DNA of 24,116 bases, taken from NCBI GenBank assembly GCA_004555855.1, contig SFJQ01000017.1, positions 1 to 24,116 of the forward strand. Direction: 5' to 3'. Positions 1-7,287 of this stretch are shown here, one piece after another (within the stretch, counting starts at the first letter, position 1; each line of letters begins with the position of its first letter). The notes under the pieces are model-generated. The model saw nothing but the letters and a program-made list of their open reading frames with translations, was not told the DNA's origin and did not search any database. This stretch comes from [Eubacterium] saphenum (GTDB lineage Bacteria; Bacillota; Clostridia; Oscillospirales; Ruminococcaceae). Made by a program: the position numbers and the translations under genes.

Positions 1-234
1 AAATCATAAAAAATGGATTTTCTCAAATTAATAGTTTACAAACAAACTTGAAATACCGTTTGCAACCATTGCCAAATTTTTTCGCGAACGCGAAAAAATT
101 CGCAAACCCTTTTCAGCAACCTAACCTTAGCAGAGCGGGTGCAGTCACGCACGTCCCGTTTTAACGGGCGTGACTGCACCCGCGCGATTTTTCGGGCTCG
201 ATGCCCGAAAAATCGCCAAGGCTTCGCAGAAGCC
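1..234. repeat. Structured intergenic repeat, left copy (three hairpins plus tail)
   Basis: About 130 bases of tail, which include an A/T-rich hairpin around GCG-AA-CGC at 78-102, are followed by three consecutive hairpins. Hairpin A has 15-base arms at 135-149 and 169-183 with an inner CCCGTT/AACGGG stem. Hairpin B has perfect 14-base arms at 184-197 and 203-216 with loop TCGAT. Hairpin C is GGCTTC (220-225) with GAAGCC (229-234). The reverse complement of 9303-9520 matches positions 1-216 closely over the whole length, and a second partial copy lies at 9150-9249. Open frames through it are by-products of the palindromes. The copy may continue left of the window. What it does is unknown. Confidence 0.9.
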
Positions 235-308
235 CCGAGCTTTTCGCATTTTCCCGCCGTTTTTTCAACAAATCCGCTCATTTCCCCCGATGCTAAACCC
301 AGCCAAAA

Positions 309-325
309 TTCGACGATTTTCGACA
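309..325. promoter_or_regulatory. Candidate tandem Spo0A boxes
   Basis: TTCGACG (309-315), three bases, then TTCGACA (319-325). TTCGACA is the exact reverse complement of the Spo0A box TGTCGAA, and TTCGACG differs from it by one base. A 10-base repeat period with a 3-base gap is the known layout for head-to-tail Spo0A DNA-binding domains. The site lies about 110 bases upstream of the -35 box of the spo0A-like gene, which could indicate autoregulation or control by a second Spo0A. Binding is inferred. Confidence 0.45.
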
Positions 326-436
326 AATTCCCACCAAAGTTTTCCTATCAAATACATCTGATAACTCCAACAAATGCGGCTGTTATGCCAAATTCGAGAA
401 ATTGCAAAAAAAATTCCAAAAATTTCCAAAAACATC

Positions 437-465
437 TTGAAATCTTTTCCAAAATATGGTAAAAT
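437..465 (+). promoter_or_regulatory. Sigma-A type promoter of the spo0A-like gene
   Basis: TTGAAA (437-442), 17-base spacer, TAAAAT (460-465) preceded by TGG. The predicted start of transcription near 472 leaves a leader of about 60 bases before the ATG at 531, and GGAGGT at 517-522 is the ribosome binding site. No sigma-H promoter was recognised. Confidence 0.7.
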
Positions 466-530
466 AATACCAGACCGAAAGAAAAGCGAGCAAAATCGCA
501 GTAATTCGGAAAATTTGGAGGTAAAAAGAA

Positions 531-1307
531 ATGACAAATCAAATTAAGGTACTTATCGGAAATGATTCGGCGGAATGCGGAATGGCTTGGGCTGGGGCAC
601 TCAAGAACGCGGGAATGTACGCGATAACAAGGCGCTGCGATGGAAACTCGGTGCTGAACTCGATTAAATCCGAAGCGCCCGACGCTGCTGTTCTCGAAGC
701 GAAAATGCCGTTCTGCGACGCGGTTGAAGTAATCCGCCGCCTGAAAGTGGAGAAAAAATATGTCCCGAACGTAATCATAGTTTCGGGCTCTCCCGACCCG
801 AATTTAGAGCGCGAGGCGGCAAATCTCGGCGCGTCATTTGCGCTGAAGCCTGTTGACCCGCAGTTCCTTGTTTCCAAAATCAACCAGATGTGCGGCGTCG
901 CCGAAAAGACAACAGACGCTCCCGATGAAACTGAGCTGGAGCTTGCCGTAACCGAGATAATCCACCAAGTCGGCATTCCCGCTCATATCAAGGGCTATCA
1001 TTACCTGAGAACCGCAATTATGCTCTCGGTGAACAACGATGAGATGATAAACTGCATAACAAAGCTGCTTTACCCGACTGTTGCGAAGCAGTATCAGACA
1101 ACCTCCTCGAGAGTTGAAAGGGCAATCCGTCACGCAATAGAAATCGCGTGGGACAGAGGAAACATCGATGTGCTGAACAAAATTTTCTCCTACACCGTCC
1201 ACAGCAAACCGGCGGCGTACTCACAGGCGCTTTCAGATAATTTGTGTTCTTCCCAATTTTACATTCTTGTCGTTTCCCCTCGACAAAGAAAAAAGACGTT
1301 CTTTTGA
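531..1307 (+). CDS. Spo0A-like response regulator with degenerate receiver
   Basis: This is a 258-residue protein of the Spo0A family. Residues 1-115 form a CheY-like receiver and residues 140-220 the Spo0A-specific DNA-binding domain, which is very well conserved (IIHQVGIPAHIKGYHYLR, TSSRVERAIRHAIEIAWDRG). In a normal Spo0A, phosphorylation of Asp56 switches on the sporulation genes. Here the aligned residue is Glu56 (VLEAKMP) and one of the two acidic-pocket residues is Asn11 (GND instead of the usual xDD), while Lys106 is kept. The receiver is therefore probably not phosphorylated; Glu may mimic an active state. The C-terminus is also unusual: the usual KPTNSEF...ADKLRLE tail is replaced by a diverged stretch and an extra basic end. 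The stop codon lies in the loop of the terminator. It may be a paralogue of the true Spo0A or the sole, diverged copy. Confidence 0.88.
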   Translation: MTNQIKVLIGNDSAECGMAWAGALKNAGMYAITRRCDGNSVLNSIKSEAPDAAVLEAKMPFCDAVEVIRRLKVEKKYVPNVIIVSGSPDPNLEREAANLGASFALKPVDPQFLVSKINQMCGVAEKTTDAPDETELELAVTEIIHQVGIPAHIKGYHYLRTAIMLSVNNDEMINCITKLLYPTVAKQYQTTSSRVERAIRHAIEIAWDRGNIDVLNKIFSYTVHSKPAAYSQALSDNLCSSQFYILVVSPRQRKKTFF

Positions 1308-1320
1308 GAGCGTCTTTTTT
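1289..1320. terminator. Bidirectional terminator between spo0A-like gene and spoIIR
   Basis: A 14-base-pair stem (1289-1302 with 1307-1320, one G-U pair) carries six A on the left and six T on the right, so it works as an intrinsic terminator on both strands. It closes two convergent genes. The TGA stop of the spo0A-like gene (1305-1307) overlaps the four-base loop. Confidence 0.88.
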
Positions 1321-1330
1321 CTTGCTTTTT

Positions 1331-1921
1331 TCACCCGAACAAGTGCTGAAACCACTCGAAAACTGCGAATTTTATCGTAATCCCCTGCGGTTTTCCAAAG
1401 TTTGCGAGAACTTCCTCGGCATTTTCGGTATTTTCAATCTCACAAGCCGCGGGCAAACAAAGCTGCGGGAAAATCACGCACCACCAGTTGTGCCCTTCGC
1501 CGCTGCCGAGAGTAATCCGAATTGCCCGATATCTTCCCGCCGGTAAAATGAGCTTGTCGTATTCACGCGTGGTGAAATCCATCGTCACAAGCTCTGCTTT
1601 TGCGCCATAAGAAAAGCCGTTCCTTTCAAGAAATTCGGTTGATTTGCGCTCGATTTCGGGCAGCAGCCCGCGCGCCTTTTTCTCCGCTTCGTCAAGATTT
1701 CCGCACTCGGAAAGCTCTCCGGAAAACTCTCGGAGAATAAAGTCGCGCAGCTTCAGCTTAATCGCTTGGTCTGCTTCGCTGTCGGAATTTGCGGGAATGT
1801 GCAGCCGCAAAACCTCGCTGCAAACGTCCTCGCAGTTTTCCGCAAATGTAAGAAACCCGCCCGCGCAAAAGAAAAATGCCGCGCAGACTGCCAGAAAAAT
1901 TGATGTAAGTACTCTTTTCAT
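1331..1921 (-). CDS. spoIIR: Stage II sporulation protein R
   Basis: This is a 196-residue secreted signalling protein. In known spore formers SpoIIR is made in the forespore, exported across the inner septal membrane, and triggers SpoIIGA to cleave pro-sigma-E in the mother cell. The sequence shows a hydrophobic signal/anchor at about residues 4-27, then the family motifs VLRLHIPANSDSEADQAIKLKLRD, LPAGRYRAIRITLGSGEG and NWWCVIFPQLC. The ATG at 1921 was chosen because GGAAAGGA lies just upstream; a TTG at 1945 in the same frame has no comparable ribosome binding site. The gene is convergent with the spo0A-like gene and divergent from hprK. A forespore-sigma promoter was not convincingly found. 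Confidence 0.93.
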   Translation of the reverse strand: MKRVLTSIFLAVCAAFFFCAGGFLTFAENCEDVCSEVLRLHIPANSDSEADQAIKLKLRDFILREFSGELSECGNLDEAEKKARGLLPEIERKSTEFLERNGFSYGAKAELVTMDFTTREYDKLILPAGRYRAIRITLGSGEGHNWWCVIFPQLCLPAACEIENTENAEEVLANFGKPQGITIKFAVFEWFQHLFG

Positions 1922-2006
1922 AAAATGTCCTTTCCGTTCACCCAAAGGTTGTCACGGAATTAGCTTTGACCAAATGCACAATTTTAATCAAAATTGCAAA
2001 AAATAC

Positions 2007-2035
2007 TTGAAATAATCACCGAAATATTGTATAAT
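2007..2035 (+). promoter_or_regulatory. Promoter of the hprK-murB-rapZ operon
   Basis: TTGAAA (2007-2012), 17-base spacer, TATAAT (2030-2035): a near-consensus vegetative promoter. Transcription should start near 2042, giving a leader of about 50 bases. AAAGGGGAG at 2077-2085 is the hprK ribosome binding site. Confidence 0.85.
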
Positions 2036-2090
2036 AATATTAATTACAGGCAAATGAAAAGTAAAAATACGGATATAAAGGGGAGTTTTT

Positions 2091-3062
2091 ATGCCGCTTG
2101 AAGAAATAACAAGGGAGTTTTCGTTCCCGCTTTGCAGAATGATTGACGAGTTCAAGCTCGAAGTCATCTATATGCCCGAAAACGGTGGCAATATTCTTAT
2201 CACCAACAACGATACCAATCGTCCCGGACTTCAGTTTGCGGGATTTTACGAGTATTTTGACAACAAGCGTATTCAGGTTATGGGAAAAATGGAGCACGCG
2301 TACCTCTCGGGACTTGACCCCGAGATTCGCAGAAAGCGTATCGCGGACCTTTTAAGCTATCGTTTTCCCGCGCTTGTTATCACGCGCAACGAGGAGATTT
2401 TCCCCGAAATGCTGGAGCTTGCGCCGAACTATGAAATCCCGATTTTACGCACCGATGAAAGCACAACCGTTTTCATCTCCAAGCTGATGGCGTTTTTGAA
2501 TCTTCAGCTCGCGCCGAGAATTACCCGTCACGGCGTTCTTATCGAGATTTACGGCGAGGGCGTGATGATACTCGGCGAAAGCGGCGTCGGTAAGAGCGAA
2601 ACCGCGATTGAGCTGGTAAAACGCGGACATCGTCTTATCGCGGACGACGCCGTTGAAATCCGCAAGGCTTCAAACATCACGCTTGTCGGCTCTTCGCCCG
2701 ATAATATCAGGCACTTCCTCGAGCTGCGCGGTATCGGTATCGTAAACGCGCGCCAGCTTTTCGGTATCGGCGCTGTTAAAATGTCCACGAAAATCGATAT
2801 GGTTGTCGAGATGGAACTCTGGAATCCCGAGAAAACCTACGACAGAATGGGCGTTGACACGCACTATATGACAATTCTCGGCGTTAAAGTGCCGCTGCTC
2901 AATATCCCCGTTAAACCGGGCAGAAACCTTGCGGTTATCCTCGAGGTTGCGGCAATGAACAACCGTCAGAAGAAGATGGGCTATAACGCTGCCAAGGACT
3001 TGCTCAGACAGCTCGGAATTGACTCCGACAGCGAAGAAATTATGTCGGATTTGAATATTTAA
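2091..3062 (+). CDS. hprK: HPr kinase/phosphorylase
   Basis: This 323-residue bifunctional enzyme phosphorylates HPr on its regulatory serine (and removes the phosphate again), the central switch of carbon catabolite control in Firmicutes. The N-terminal domain covers about residues 1-130. The C-terminal catalytic domain has conserved His147 (RHGVLIEI), the P-loop GESGVGKS at 162-169, the acidic pair D185-D186 in HRLIADDAVEI, and the family signature LELRGIGIVNARQLFG from residue 210. The C-terminal IPVKPGRNLAVILEVAAMN stretch is also typical. Length is normal for the family. It is the first gene after the promoter at 2007-2035, with the glucokinase gene 20 bases downstream. Confidence 0.97.
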   Translation: MPLEEITREFSFPLCRMIDEFKLEVIYMPENGGNILITNNDTNRPGLQFAGFYEYFDNKRIQVMGKMEHAYLSGLDPEIRRKRIADLLSYRFPALVITRNEEIFPEMLELAPNYEIPILRTDESTTVFISKLMAFLNLQLAPRITRHGVLIEIYGEGVMILGESGVGKSETAIELVKRGHRLIADDAVEIRKASNITLVGSSPDNIRHFLELRGIGIVNARQLFGIGAVKMSTKIDMVVEMELWNPEKTYDRMGVDTHYMTILGVKVPLLNIPVKPGRNLAVILEVAAMNNRQKKMGYNAAKDLLRQLGIDSDSEEIMSDLNI

Positions 3063-3082
3063 TATGAAAGGAAATTTGGGTT

Positions 3083-4033
3083 ATGTATAATATAGGAATT
3101 GATTTGGGCGGAACTAATATCAAGGTTGGATTGGTTGATGAGAATTACAACATCGTTCAGAAGGCGACCGCGAAAACAAATCTCCCGCGCCCTGCGGACG
3201 AAATCTGCGGGACTATCGTTGAGCTTATCTGGCAGTGCCTGAACGCAGCGAAGGTTACTATCGGCGAGGTTAATTCCATCGGTATCGGAACGCCCGGCGT
3301 TGCCAACAGAAACAGCGGCGTTGTCCTCTATTCCTGCAACCTCGATTTCCACAACACCGACCTGCGTACACTCCTCAAGCAGCGCCTTAACAAGCCGATT
3401 TACGTTGAAAACGACGCAAACGCGGCGGCATTCGGCGAGGTTCTCGCGGGTGCGGGAAAGGGTTATTCGGACGTTGTTGTAGTAACGCTCGGCACAGGCG
3501 TCGGCGGCGGTATCATTATCGGCGGCAAGATTTACACAGGCTTCAATTTCTGCGGCGCTGAGCTTGGACACACGGTTATCGAGTTCAACGGCAGACAGTG
3601 CGGCTGCGGCAGAAAGGGCTGCTTTGAGGCATATTCTTCGGCAACCGCGCTTATAAATATGACTAAAGAGGCTATGGAAGCGCACAAGGATTCCAAAATG
3701 TGGGAAATCGCGGGCGGCGATATCGAAAAGGTTGACGGCAAGACCGCTTTTGATGGTATGAGAGCCGACGACGAAGCCGCAAAGGGCGTTATCAATATGT
3801 ACATAGAATATCTCGGCTGTGGTTTGACAAATATCGTCAACACGTTCCAGCCCGAGGTTCTGCTTATCGGCGGCGGCATCTGCAAGGAGGGCGAAAACCT
3901 CACCAAGCCGCTGTACGAGATTATCAAGCGTGACAGCTACTGCGTTGATGAAAAGCAGTCCACAAAGCTTGATATCTGCAAACTCGGAAACGACGCGGGA
4001 ATTATCGGCGCGGCGTTCCTTTACAGCATCTAA
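3083..4033 (+). CDS. ROK-family glucokinase
   Basis: This 316-residue cytoplasmic sugar kinase probably phosphorylates glucose with ATP to glucose-6-phosphate. The N-terminal phosphate-binding motif is DLGGTN (7-12). The catalytic aspartate is D111 in ENDANAAAFGE. The ROK zinc site is visible as H163 (AELGH) with C173, C175 and C180 (CGCGRKGCFEAY). Length is typical of Firmicute glucokinases. Location between hprK and murB links it to the carbon-control/cell-wall operon, with gaps of 20 and 21 bases. The sugar cannot be proven from sequence; N-acetylmannosamine or another hexose kinase of the same family is the alternative. Confidence 0.92.
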   Translation: MYNIGIDLGGTNIKVGLVDENYNIVQKATAKTNLPRPADEICGTIVELIWQCLNAAKVTIGEVNSIGIGTPGVANRNSGVVLYSCNLDFHNTDLRTLLKQRLNKPIYVENDANAAAFGEVLAGAGKGYSDVVVVTLGTGVGGGIIIGGKIYTGFNFCGAELGHTVIEFNGRQCGCGRKGCFEAYSSATALINMTKEAMEAHKDSKMWEIAGGDIEKVDGKTAFDGMRADDEAAKGVINMYIEYLGCGLTNIVNTFQPEVLLIGGGICKEGENLTKPLYEIIKRDSYCVDEKQSTKLDICKLGNDAGIIGAAFLYSI

Positions 4034-4054
4034 AATCAAATTCGGAGGAAATCA

Positions 4055-4954
4055 GTGGATAATTACGCCGAAATTTTAAGAAACTGCCGCGAAAGCGGCG
4101 GTTTTTGTGAACGGAACTTTACGCTCGCCGAGAAAACTTCAATGAAAATCGGCGGGGAGTGTGACGTTTTTGCTGCGCCTAAAAATGAAAAATCGCTCTG
4201 CGAGCTGCTGAAAAGCTGCCGTGAGAGCGGGATTTCGTATTTTATTCTCGGCAAAGGCTCAAACGTGCTGATAAATAAATTTCACGGCGTTGTTATCTCA
4301 ACGGCGGAGCTTTGCGATATCGAGGCTGACGGTCGGACAATAACGGCGGGCGCGGGCGCGTCGCTTTCGGCTGTCTGCAAAACGGCTCTCGAGCATTCGC
4401 TGACGGGAATGGAGTGCCTTTACGGTATCCCCGGCTCGGTCGGCGGCGCGCTTTTTATGAACGCGGGCGCTTACGGCGGGGAAATGAAGGACGTTGTCGA
4501 GAGCTGCCGGTATATCGATGAGGACGGCGAAATCCGTGAAATGAGCGCGGAGGAGATGGAGCTTTGCTATCGCGGGAGCGTTTTCAGAAAGCACGATTTT
4601 GTGATAATATCGGTTGTGTTCACGCTTCAGGACGGCGAAAAAACCGCGATAAAAACGCGTATGGACGAACTTATGCAGCGGCGCCGCGACAAGCAGCCGC
4701 TTGAATATCCGTCCTGCGGAAGCACCTTCAAGCGTCCCGAAAACGGCTTTGCTGCGGCTCTTATCGAGGAGTGCGGGCTGAAAGGCTGTTCAATCGGCGG
4801 CGCGGAGGTAAGCAAAAAGCACAGCGGTTTCGTGATAAATAAAGGCGGCGCGGCGTTCGGTGACGTTGTCGCGCTGGTTGAGCATATAAAGAAAATCGTC
4901 CGCGAGGAAAAAGGCGTTGAGCTGGAATGCGAAATGATAATTGTGGACAAATGA
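4055..4954 (+). CDS. murB: UDP-N-acetylenolpyruvoylglucosamine reductase
   Basis: This 299-residue FAD enzyme reduces the enolpyruvyl group with NADPH to give UDP-N-acetylmuramic acid, the second step of peptidoglycan precursor synthesis in the cytoplasm. FAD-binding motifs are ILGKGSNVLI (64-73) and GIPGSVGGALFMNAGAYG (124-141). The proton donor is S223 in YPSCGSTFKRP, which marks the type II form without the extra loop. The C-terminal GVELECEMIIV carries the conserved catalytic Glu region. The start is GTG at 4055, supported by GGAGG at 4044-4048. The stop overlaps no gene; rapZ begins 10 bases later. Confidence 0.97.
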   Translation: MDNYAEILRNCRESGGFCERNFTLAEKTSMKIGGECDVFAAPKNEKSLCELLKSCRESGISYFILGKGSNVLINKFHGVVISTAELCDIEADGRTITAGAGASLSAVCKTALEHSLTGMECLYGIPGSVGGALFMNAGAYGGEMKDVVESCRYIDEDGEIREMSAEEMELCYRGSVFRKHDFVIISVVFTLQDGEKTAIKTRMDELMQRRRDKQPLEYPSCGSTFKRPENGFAAALIEECGLKGCSIGGAEVSKKHSGFVINKGGAAFGDVVALVEHIKKIVREEKGVELECEMIIVDK

Positions 4955-4964
4955 CGAGGAATTT

Positions 4965-5822
4965 ATGACATTTTTGATTGTAACAGGTCTGTCGGGTTCG
5001 GGAAAATCCTCCTGCGTAAGGGTACTGGAGGACATCGGTTTTTTCTGCATTGACAATATGCCGCCGCAGCTTATCCCGAATTTTGCCGAAATGTGCGCGA
5101 AAAACCGTGAAATTGAGCGCGTTGCCATTGTCACGGATATCCGCGGGGGAGCGATGTTTTTGAAGCTCTCGGAGAACCTCTCGCAGCTGCGCGCGATAAA
5201 CGGCGTTGAGGTGAAAATTCTGTATCTTGAGGCGTCGAAAGAGGTCCTGATGAACCGCTACAACGAAACCCGCCGCAAGCACCCGCTTGAAGAGGCGGCA
5301 GGCGGCGATTTGTCGAAGGCGATTGACGCGGAGATGACGCTCCTCACGGACATTCGCGCGTGCGCGGATTACATCATCGACAGCTCCCTGCTCACCTCGC
5401 GCCAGCTTCAGGAGCAGGTTTCGGGGCTTTTTCTCGAGAACCCCTCGGACAGAATGCTGGTGAGCTGTATGAGTTTCGGATTTATGTACGGCGTGCCGGG
5501 AGAAGCGGACTTGGTGTTTGATGTTCGCTGTCTGCCGAACCCGTTTTATGTTCCCGAGCTGAAGCGGCTCACGGGGCTTGACGAGGCTGTCCGCGACTTT
5601 GTGATGAAGCACCCGCAGAGCGTTGAGTTCGAGAAAAAAATCTTCGATATGGCGGATTTTCTGCTCCCGCTGTACGTTTCCGAGGGCAAGAGCAGGCTGG
5701 TTATCGCTTTCGGCTGCACGGGCGGAAAGCACCGCTCTGTGACCTTTGCAAAGCGCACTGCCGAGCATCTTGAAAACGCGGGATTCCTCGTTCGCGAGGT
5801 ACACCGCGATATCGATAAGTGA
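4965..5822 (+). CDS. rapZ: RNase adapter/nucleotide-binding protein RapZ (YvcJ family)
   Basis: A 285-residue protein. Residues 1-150 hold a P-loop (GLSGSGKS, 8-15) and the CIDNMPPQLIPNF motif that defines the family. The C-terminal domain (about 160-285) contains IAFGCTGGKHRSVTFAKRTAEHLE, the ligand-binding part that in Escherichia coli RapZ senses glucosamine-6-phosphate. In Firmicutes the homologue YvcJ binds and hydrolyses nucleotides; its exact role is less clear. The ATG at 4965 follows GAGGA at 4956-4960; an in-frame TTG at 4941 would overlap murB and has no ribosome binding site. Odd points: yvcK, which often follows rapZ, is missing, and the downstream convergent immA stop codon is one base away with no terminator between. 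Confidence 0.96.
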   Translation: MTFLIVTGLSGSGKSSCVRVLEDIGFFCIDNMPPQLIPNFAEMCAKNREIERVAIVTDIRGGAMFLKLSENLSQLRAINGVEVKILYLEASKEVLMNRYNETRRKHPLEEAAGGDLSKAIDAEMTLLTDIRACADYIIDSSLLTSRQLQEQVSGLFLENPSDRMLVSCMSFGFMYGVPGEADLVFDVRCLPNPFYVPELKRLTGLDEAVRDFVMKHPQSVEFEKKIFDMADFLLPLYVSEGKSRLVIAFGCTGGKHRSVTFAKRTAEHLENAGFLVREVHRDIDK

Positions 5823-5823
5823 C

Positions 5824-6384
5824 CTATCTGTTCATCACCGTTCGGTACCGCTCGATAAAATCGGCGAACATATCGGCAATTTTTCGGTTTTCATCGAAAA
5901 AAAGGAAGTTGCTTTGGCGCATACGAACCAGCTCTCTATAACGAATTTCTGCGGCTTGACCCGAAATCCCGCAGATTTTTTTTATCTCCTCGGAGCTGTC
6001 CGCGCCGCATAAAATCAGCACGGGCAGCGGCGCGAGAAAATCTGCGGCAAACCTGTCGGCGGCGTGTTCCTCGGAGTTTGTGGGAGCGCTTCCCGAGAGT
6101 TTTCCCGTGTGCCCGAGAACGCAGTGCCCGAGTTCGTGAGCGATGGTAAACCGCCGTTTTCGCTCACCGCAGGCATTCTCGTTCACCGCGATAACAAAGC
6201 GATTATCCGACTTGAACGAGAACCCGAACGGGCTTCTTCTGTACAGAAAATCCGCTTTGATATCGTAGATTTCCGTCATCGAACGGTAGCTGACGGTTTT
6301 TATCCCGAGTGTACCCGCGGCTTTTGCGGGATTAATCGGTAAATCGCATATCTCAGTCGTTTCAAACACATCGCAAACCTTCAT
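5824..6384 (-). CDS. ImmA/IrrE-type zinc metallopeptidase
   Basis: This 186-residue protein of the COG2856 family has the zinc motif HELGH at 83-87 and a downstream ligand E106 in EEHAADRFAADFLAP, the pattern of ImmA and IrrE. In ICEBs1, ImmA cleaves the phage-type repressor ImmR to induce element genes; here the likely target is the XRE repressor encoded immediately upstream in the same operon, 14 bases away. The ribosome binding site GAAAGGAG precedes the ATG. It is the last gene of a three-gene minus-strand module and ends one base from the convergent rapZ stop. The target is inferred from gene order only. Confidence 0.9.
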   Translation of the reverse strand: MKVCDVFETTEICDLPINPAKAAGTLGIKTVSYRSMTEIYDIKADFLYRRSPFGFSFKSDNRFVIAVNENACGERKRRFTIAHELGHCVLGHTGKLSGSAPTNSEEHAADRFAADFLAPLPVLILCGADSSEEIKKICGISGQAAEIRYRELVRMRQSNFLFFDENRKIADMFADFIERYRTVMNR

Positions 6385-6398
6385 TATTGCTCCTTTCG

Positions 6399-6692
6399 CT
6401 AACGGTAATCCGGCGCGTCGAAAATGCTCTTTTTGCCGCGCTTTTTGAGGACAATTGTGCCGCCGCCTTTTCTCGCGGCAATAGTCACGGTTTCTTCCTC
6501 AAATCCGAAAAGCTCGTTCGGGGAGCAGTCGAGCGCCTCGAAAAGCCGATACAAAACCTCTTCGCGCGGGAAACTCACGCCCTGTTCATAGTTCCCGACA
6601 GCTGACGGCGTGACGCCGATTTTCAGCGCCAAATCCCGCTGAGTAAGCCCCGCATTCCTCCGAAGCTCGGAAATCTTCTCGCCGATTGTCAT
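6399..6692 (-). CDS. XRE-family (Cro/cI-type) transcriptional repressor
   Basis: A 97-residue DNA-binding protein with an HTH_3 domain at about residues 4-58 (IGEKISELRRNAGLTQRDLALKIG, then TPSAVGNYEQG) and a short C-terminal tail. The ATG at 6692 overlaps the stop of the upstream sigma-like gene by four bases (ATGA), with GAGGTG as ribosome binding site; upstream in-frame starts are less likely. Pairing with an ImmA peptidase downstream is the classic phage/ICE lysogeny switch. The palindrome at 7141-7159 inside the operon promoter is its probable operator. Binding is inferred. Confidence 0.88.
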   Translation of the reverse strand: MTIGEKISELRRNAGLTQRDLALKIGVTPSAVGNYEQGVSFPREEVLYRLFEALDCSPNELFGFEEETVTIAARKGGGTIVLKKRGKKSIFDAPDYR

Positions 6693-7096
6693 AACGTCAC
6701 CTCGCAAACCGCTTGTTTAGCGCATTTGTAGTGCCCTTTCAGGCTGTCGAGCGCTTTTTTTCTCAGGTTGAAAACCTGCCGCTCGCTTATGTACATCTCA
6801 TCGGAGATTTTCCGCCAGTCCTTCGCAAGAATATAGTGCTGATACAAAACCGTGCGCTCATCGCCGTGCAGCGCGCTCAGCACCTTCAGCGCCTCGCGTT
6901 TCGCGTCAACGGCACGGTCGATATTCGCGTTCAGCTCCTCCTCGAATTGGGCGAGATTTTCCGCAAGCGACTGCGCGTACGCAAGGCTGTGACCCGTGTT
7001 TCGCATAATCCTGTGCAAGCGCTCGATTTGTTCAAGCTCCGCCGTGATTTCCATTTCAGCTTCACGCGCAGCTTTCAATATTTCAAGAAATTCCAT
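6689..7096 (-). CDS. Phage-type sigma-like (region 4) transcriptional regulator
   Basis: A 135-residue protein. The first 80 residues are a charged helical, probably coiled-coil stretch. The C-terminus (ALHGDERTVLYQHYILAKDWRKISDEMYISERQVFNLRKKALDSL) resembles sigma-70 region 4 or the DUF1492/ArpU-like proteins common near the late regions of phages of Gram-positive bacteria. The ATG at 7096 was chosen because AAAGGGGCGG precedes it; the frame is open upstream to 7147, but that part would overlap the promoter -10 region. It is first in the operon with the XRE and ImmA genes, overlapping XRE by four bases. Exact family membership is uncertain. Confidence 0.75.
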   Translation of the reverse strand: MEFLEILKAAREAEMEITAELEQIERLHRIMRNTGHSLAYAQSLAENLAQFEEELNANIDRAVDAKREALKVLSALHGDERTVLYQHYILAKDWRKISDEMYISERQVFNLRKKALDSLKGHYKCAKQAVCEVTL

Positions 7097-7135
7097 TTCG
7101 CCGCCCCTTTCATCTCGAATTTCATCTATGAACAG

Positions 7136-7164
7136 ATTATACCACAAGAAACTTGTAGTGTCAA
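7136..7164 (-). promoter_or_regulatory. Consensus promoter with embedded palindromic operator
   Basis: On the minus strand TTGACA (7164-7159), a 17-base spacer and TATAAT (7141-7136) form a perfect sigma-A consensus. The spacer is filled by a near-palindrome: on the plus strand ACCACAAG at 7141-7148, AAA, CTTGTAGT at 7152-7159, seven of eight positions symmetrical. A repressor bound there would block RNA polymerase, so this is the likely autoregulatory operator of the XRE protein. A second inverted repeat, AATTTGT at 7177-7183 with ACAAATT at 7193-7199, lies between this promoter and the divergent one at 7232. Confidence 0.8.
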
Positions 7165-7231
7165 TAGGTTTCAGAAAATTTGTTCATTTTGCACAAATTC
7201 GCTGAAAACATTGTCGAAAAACGGCGGATAC

Positions 7232-7260
7232 TTGAAATTTCCCGAAAAATGTGATACAAT
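7232..7260 (+). promoter_or_regulatory. Promoter of the flavin reductase-whiA unit
   Basis: TTGAAA (7232-7237), 17-base spacer, TACAAT (7255-7260). The start of transcription should be near 7267, just before the ribosome binding site AAGGAGG at 7275-7281, so the leader is very short. The promoter is divergent from the phage-type module. Confidence 0.78.
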
Positions 7261-7287
7261 AGAATTACTATTCAAGGAGGTTTTTTT

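Noticed and set aside
139..462. Open reading frame through the left structured repeat (similar frames at 9006-9473 and 9114-9374)
   Set aside because: The frames only read through palindromic arms, have no ribosome binding sites, and the copies differ by changes that preserve base pairing rather than codons.
3059..4039. Long minus-strand frame opposite the glucokinase gene (also 4761-5804 and 18946-20031 opposite rapZ/murB and the dihydropyrimidinase/dehydrogenase junction)
   Set aside because: These mirror strongly supported genes on the other strand and show no family motifs of their own.
7212..7218. Single Spo0A box TGTCGAA upstream of the flavin reductase promoter
   Set aside because: A lone 7-mer is expected several times by chance in this length, and other single copies occur inside genes.
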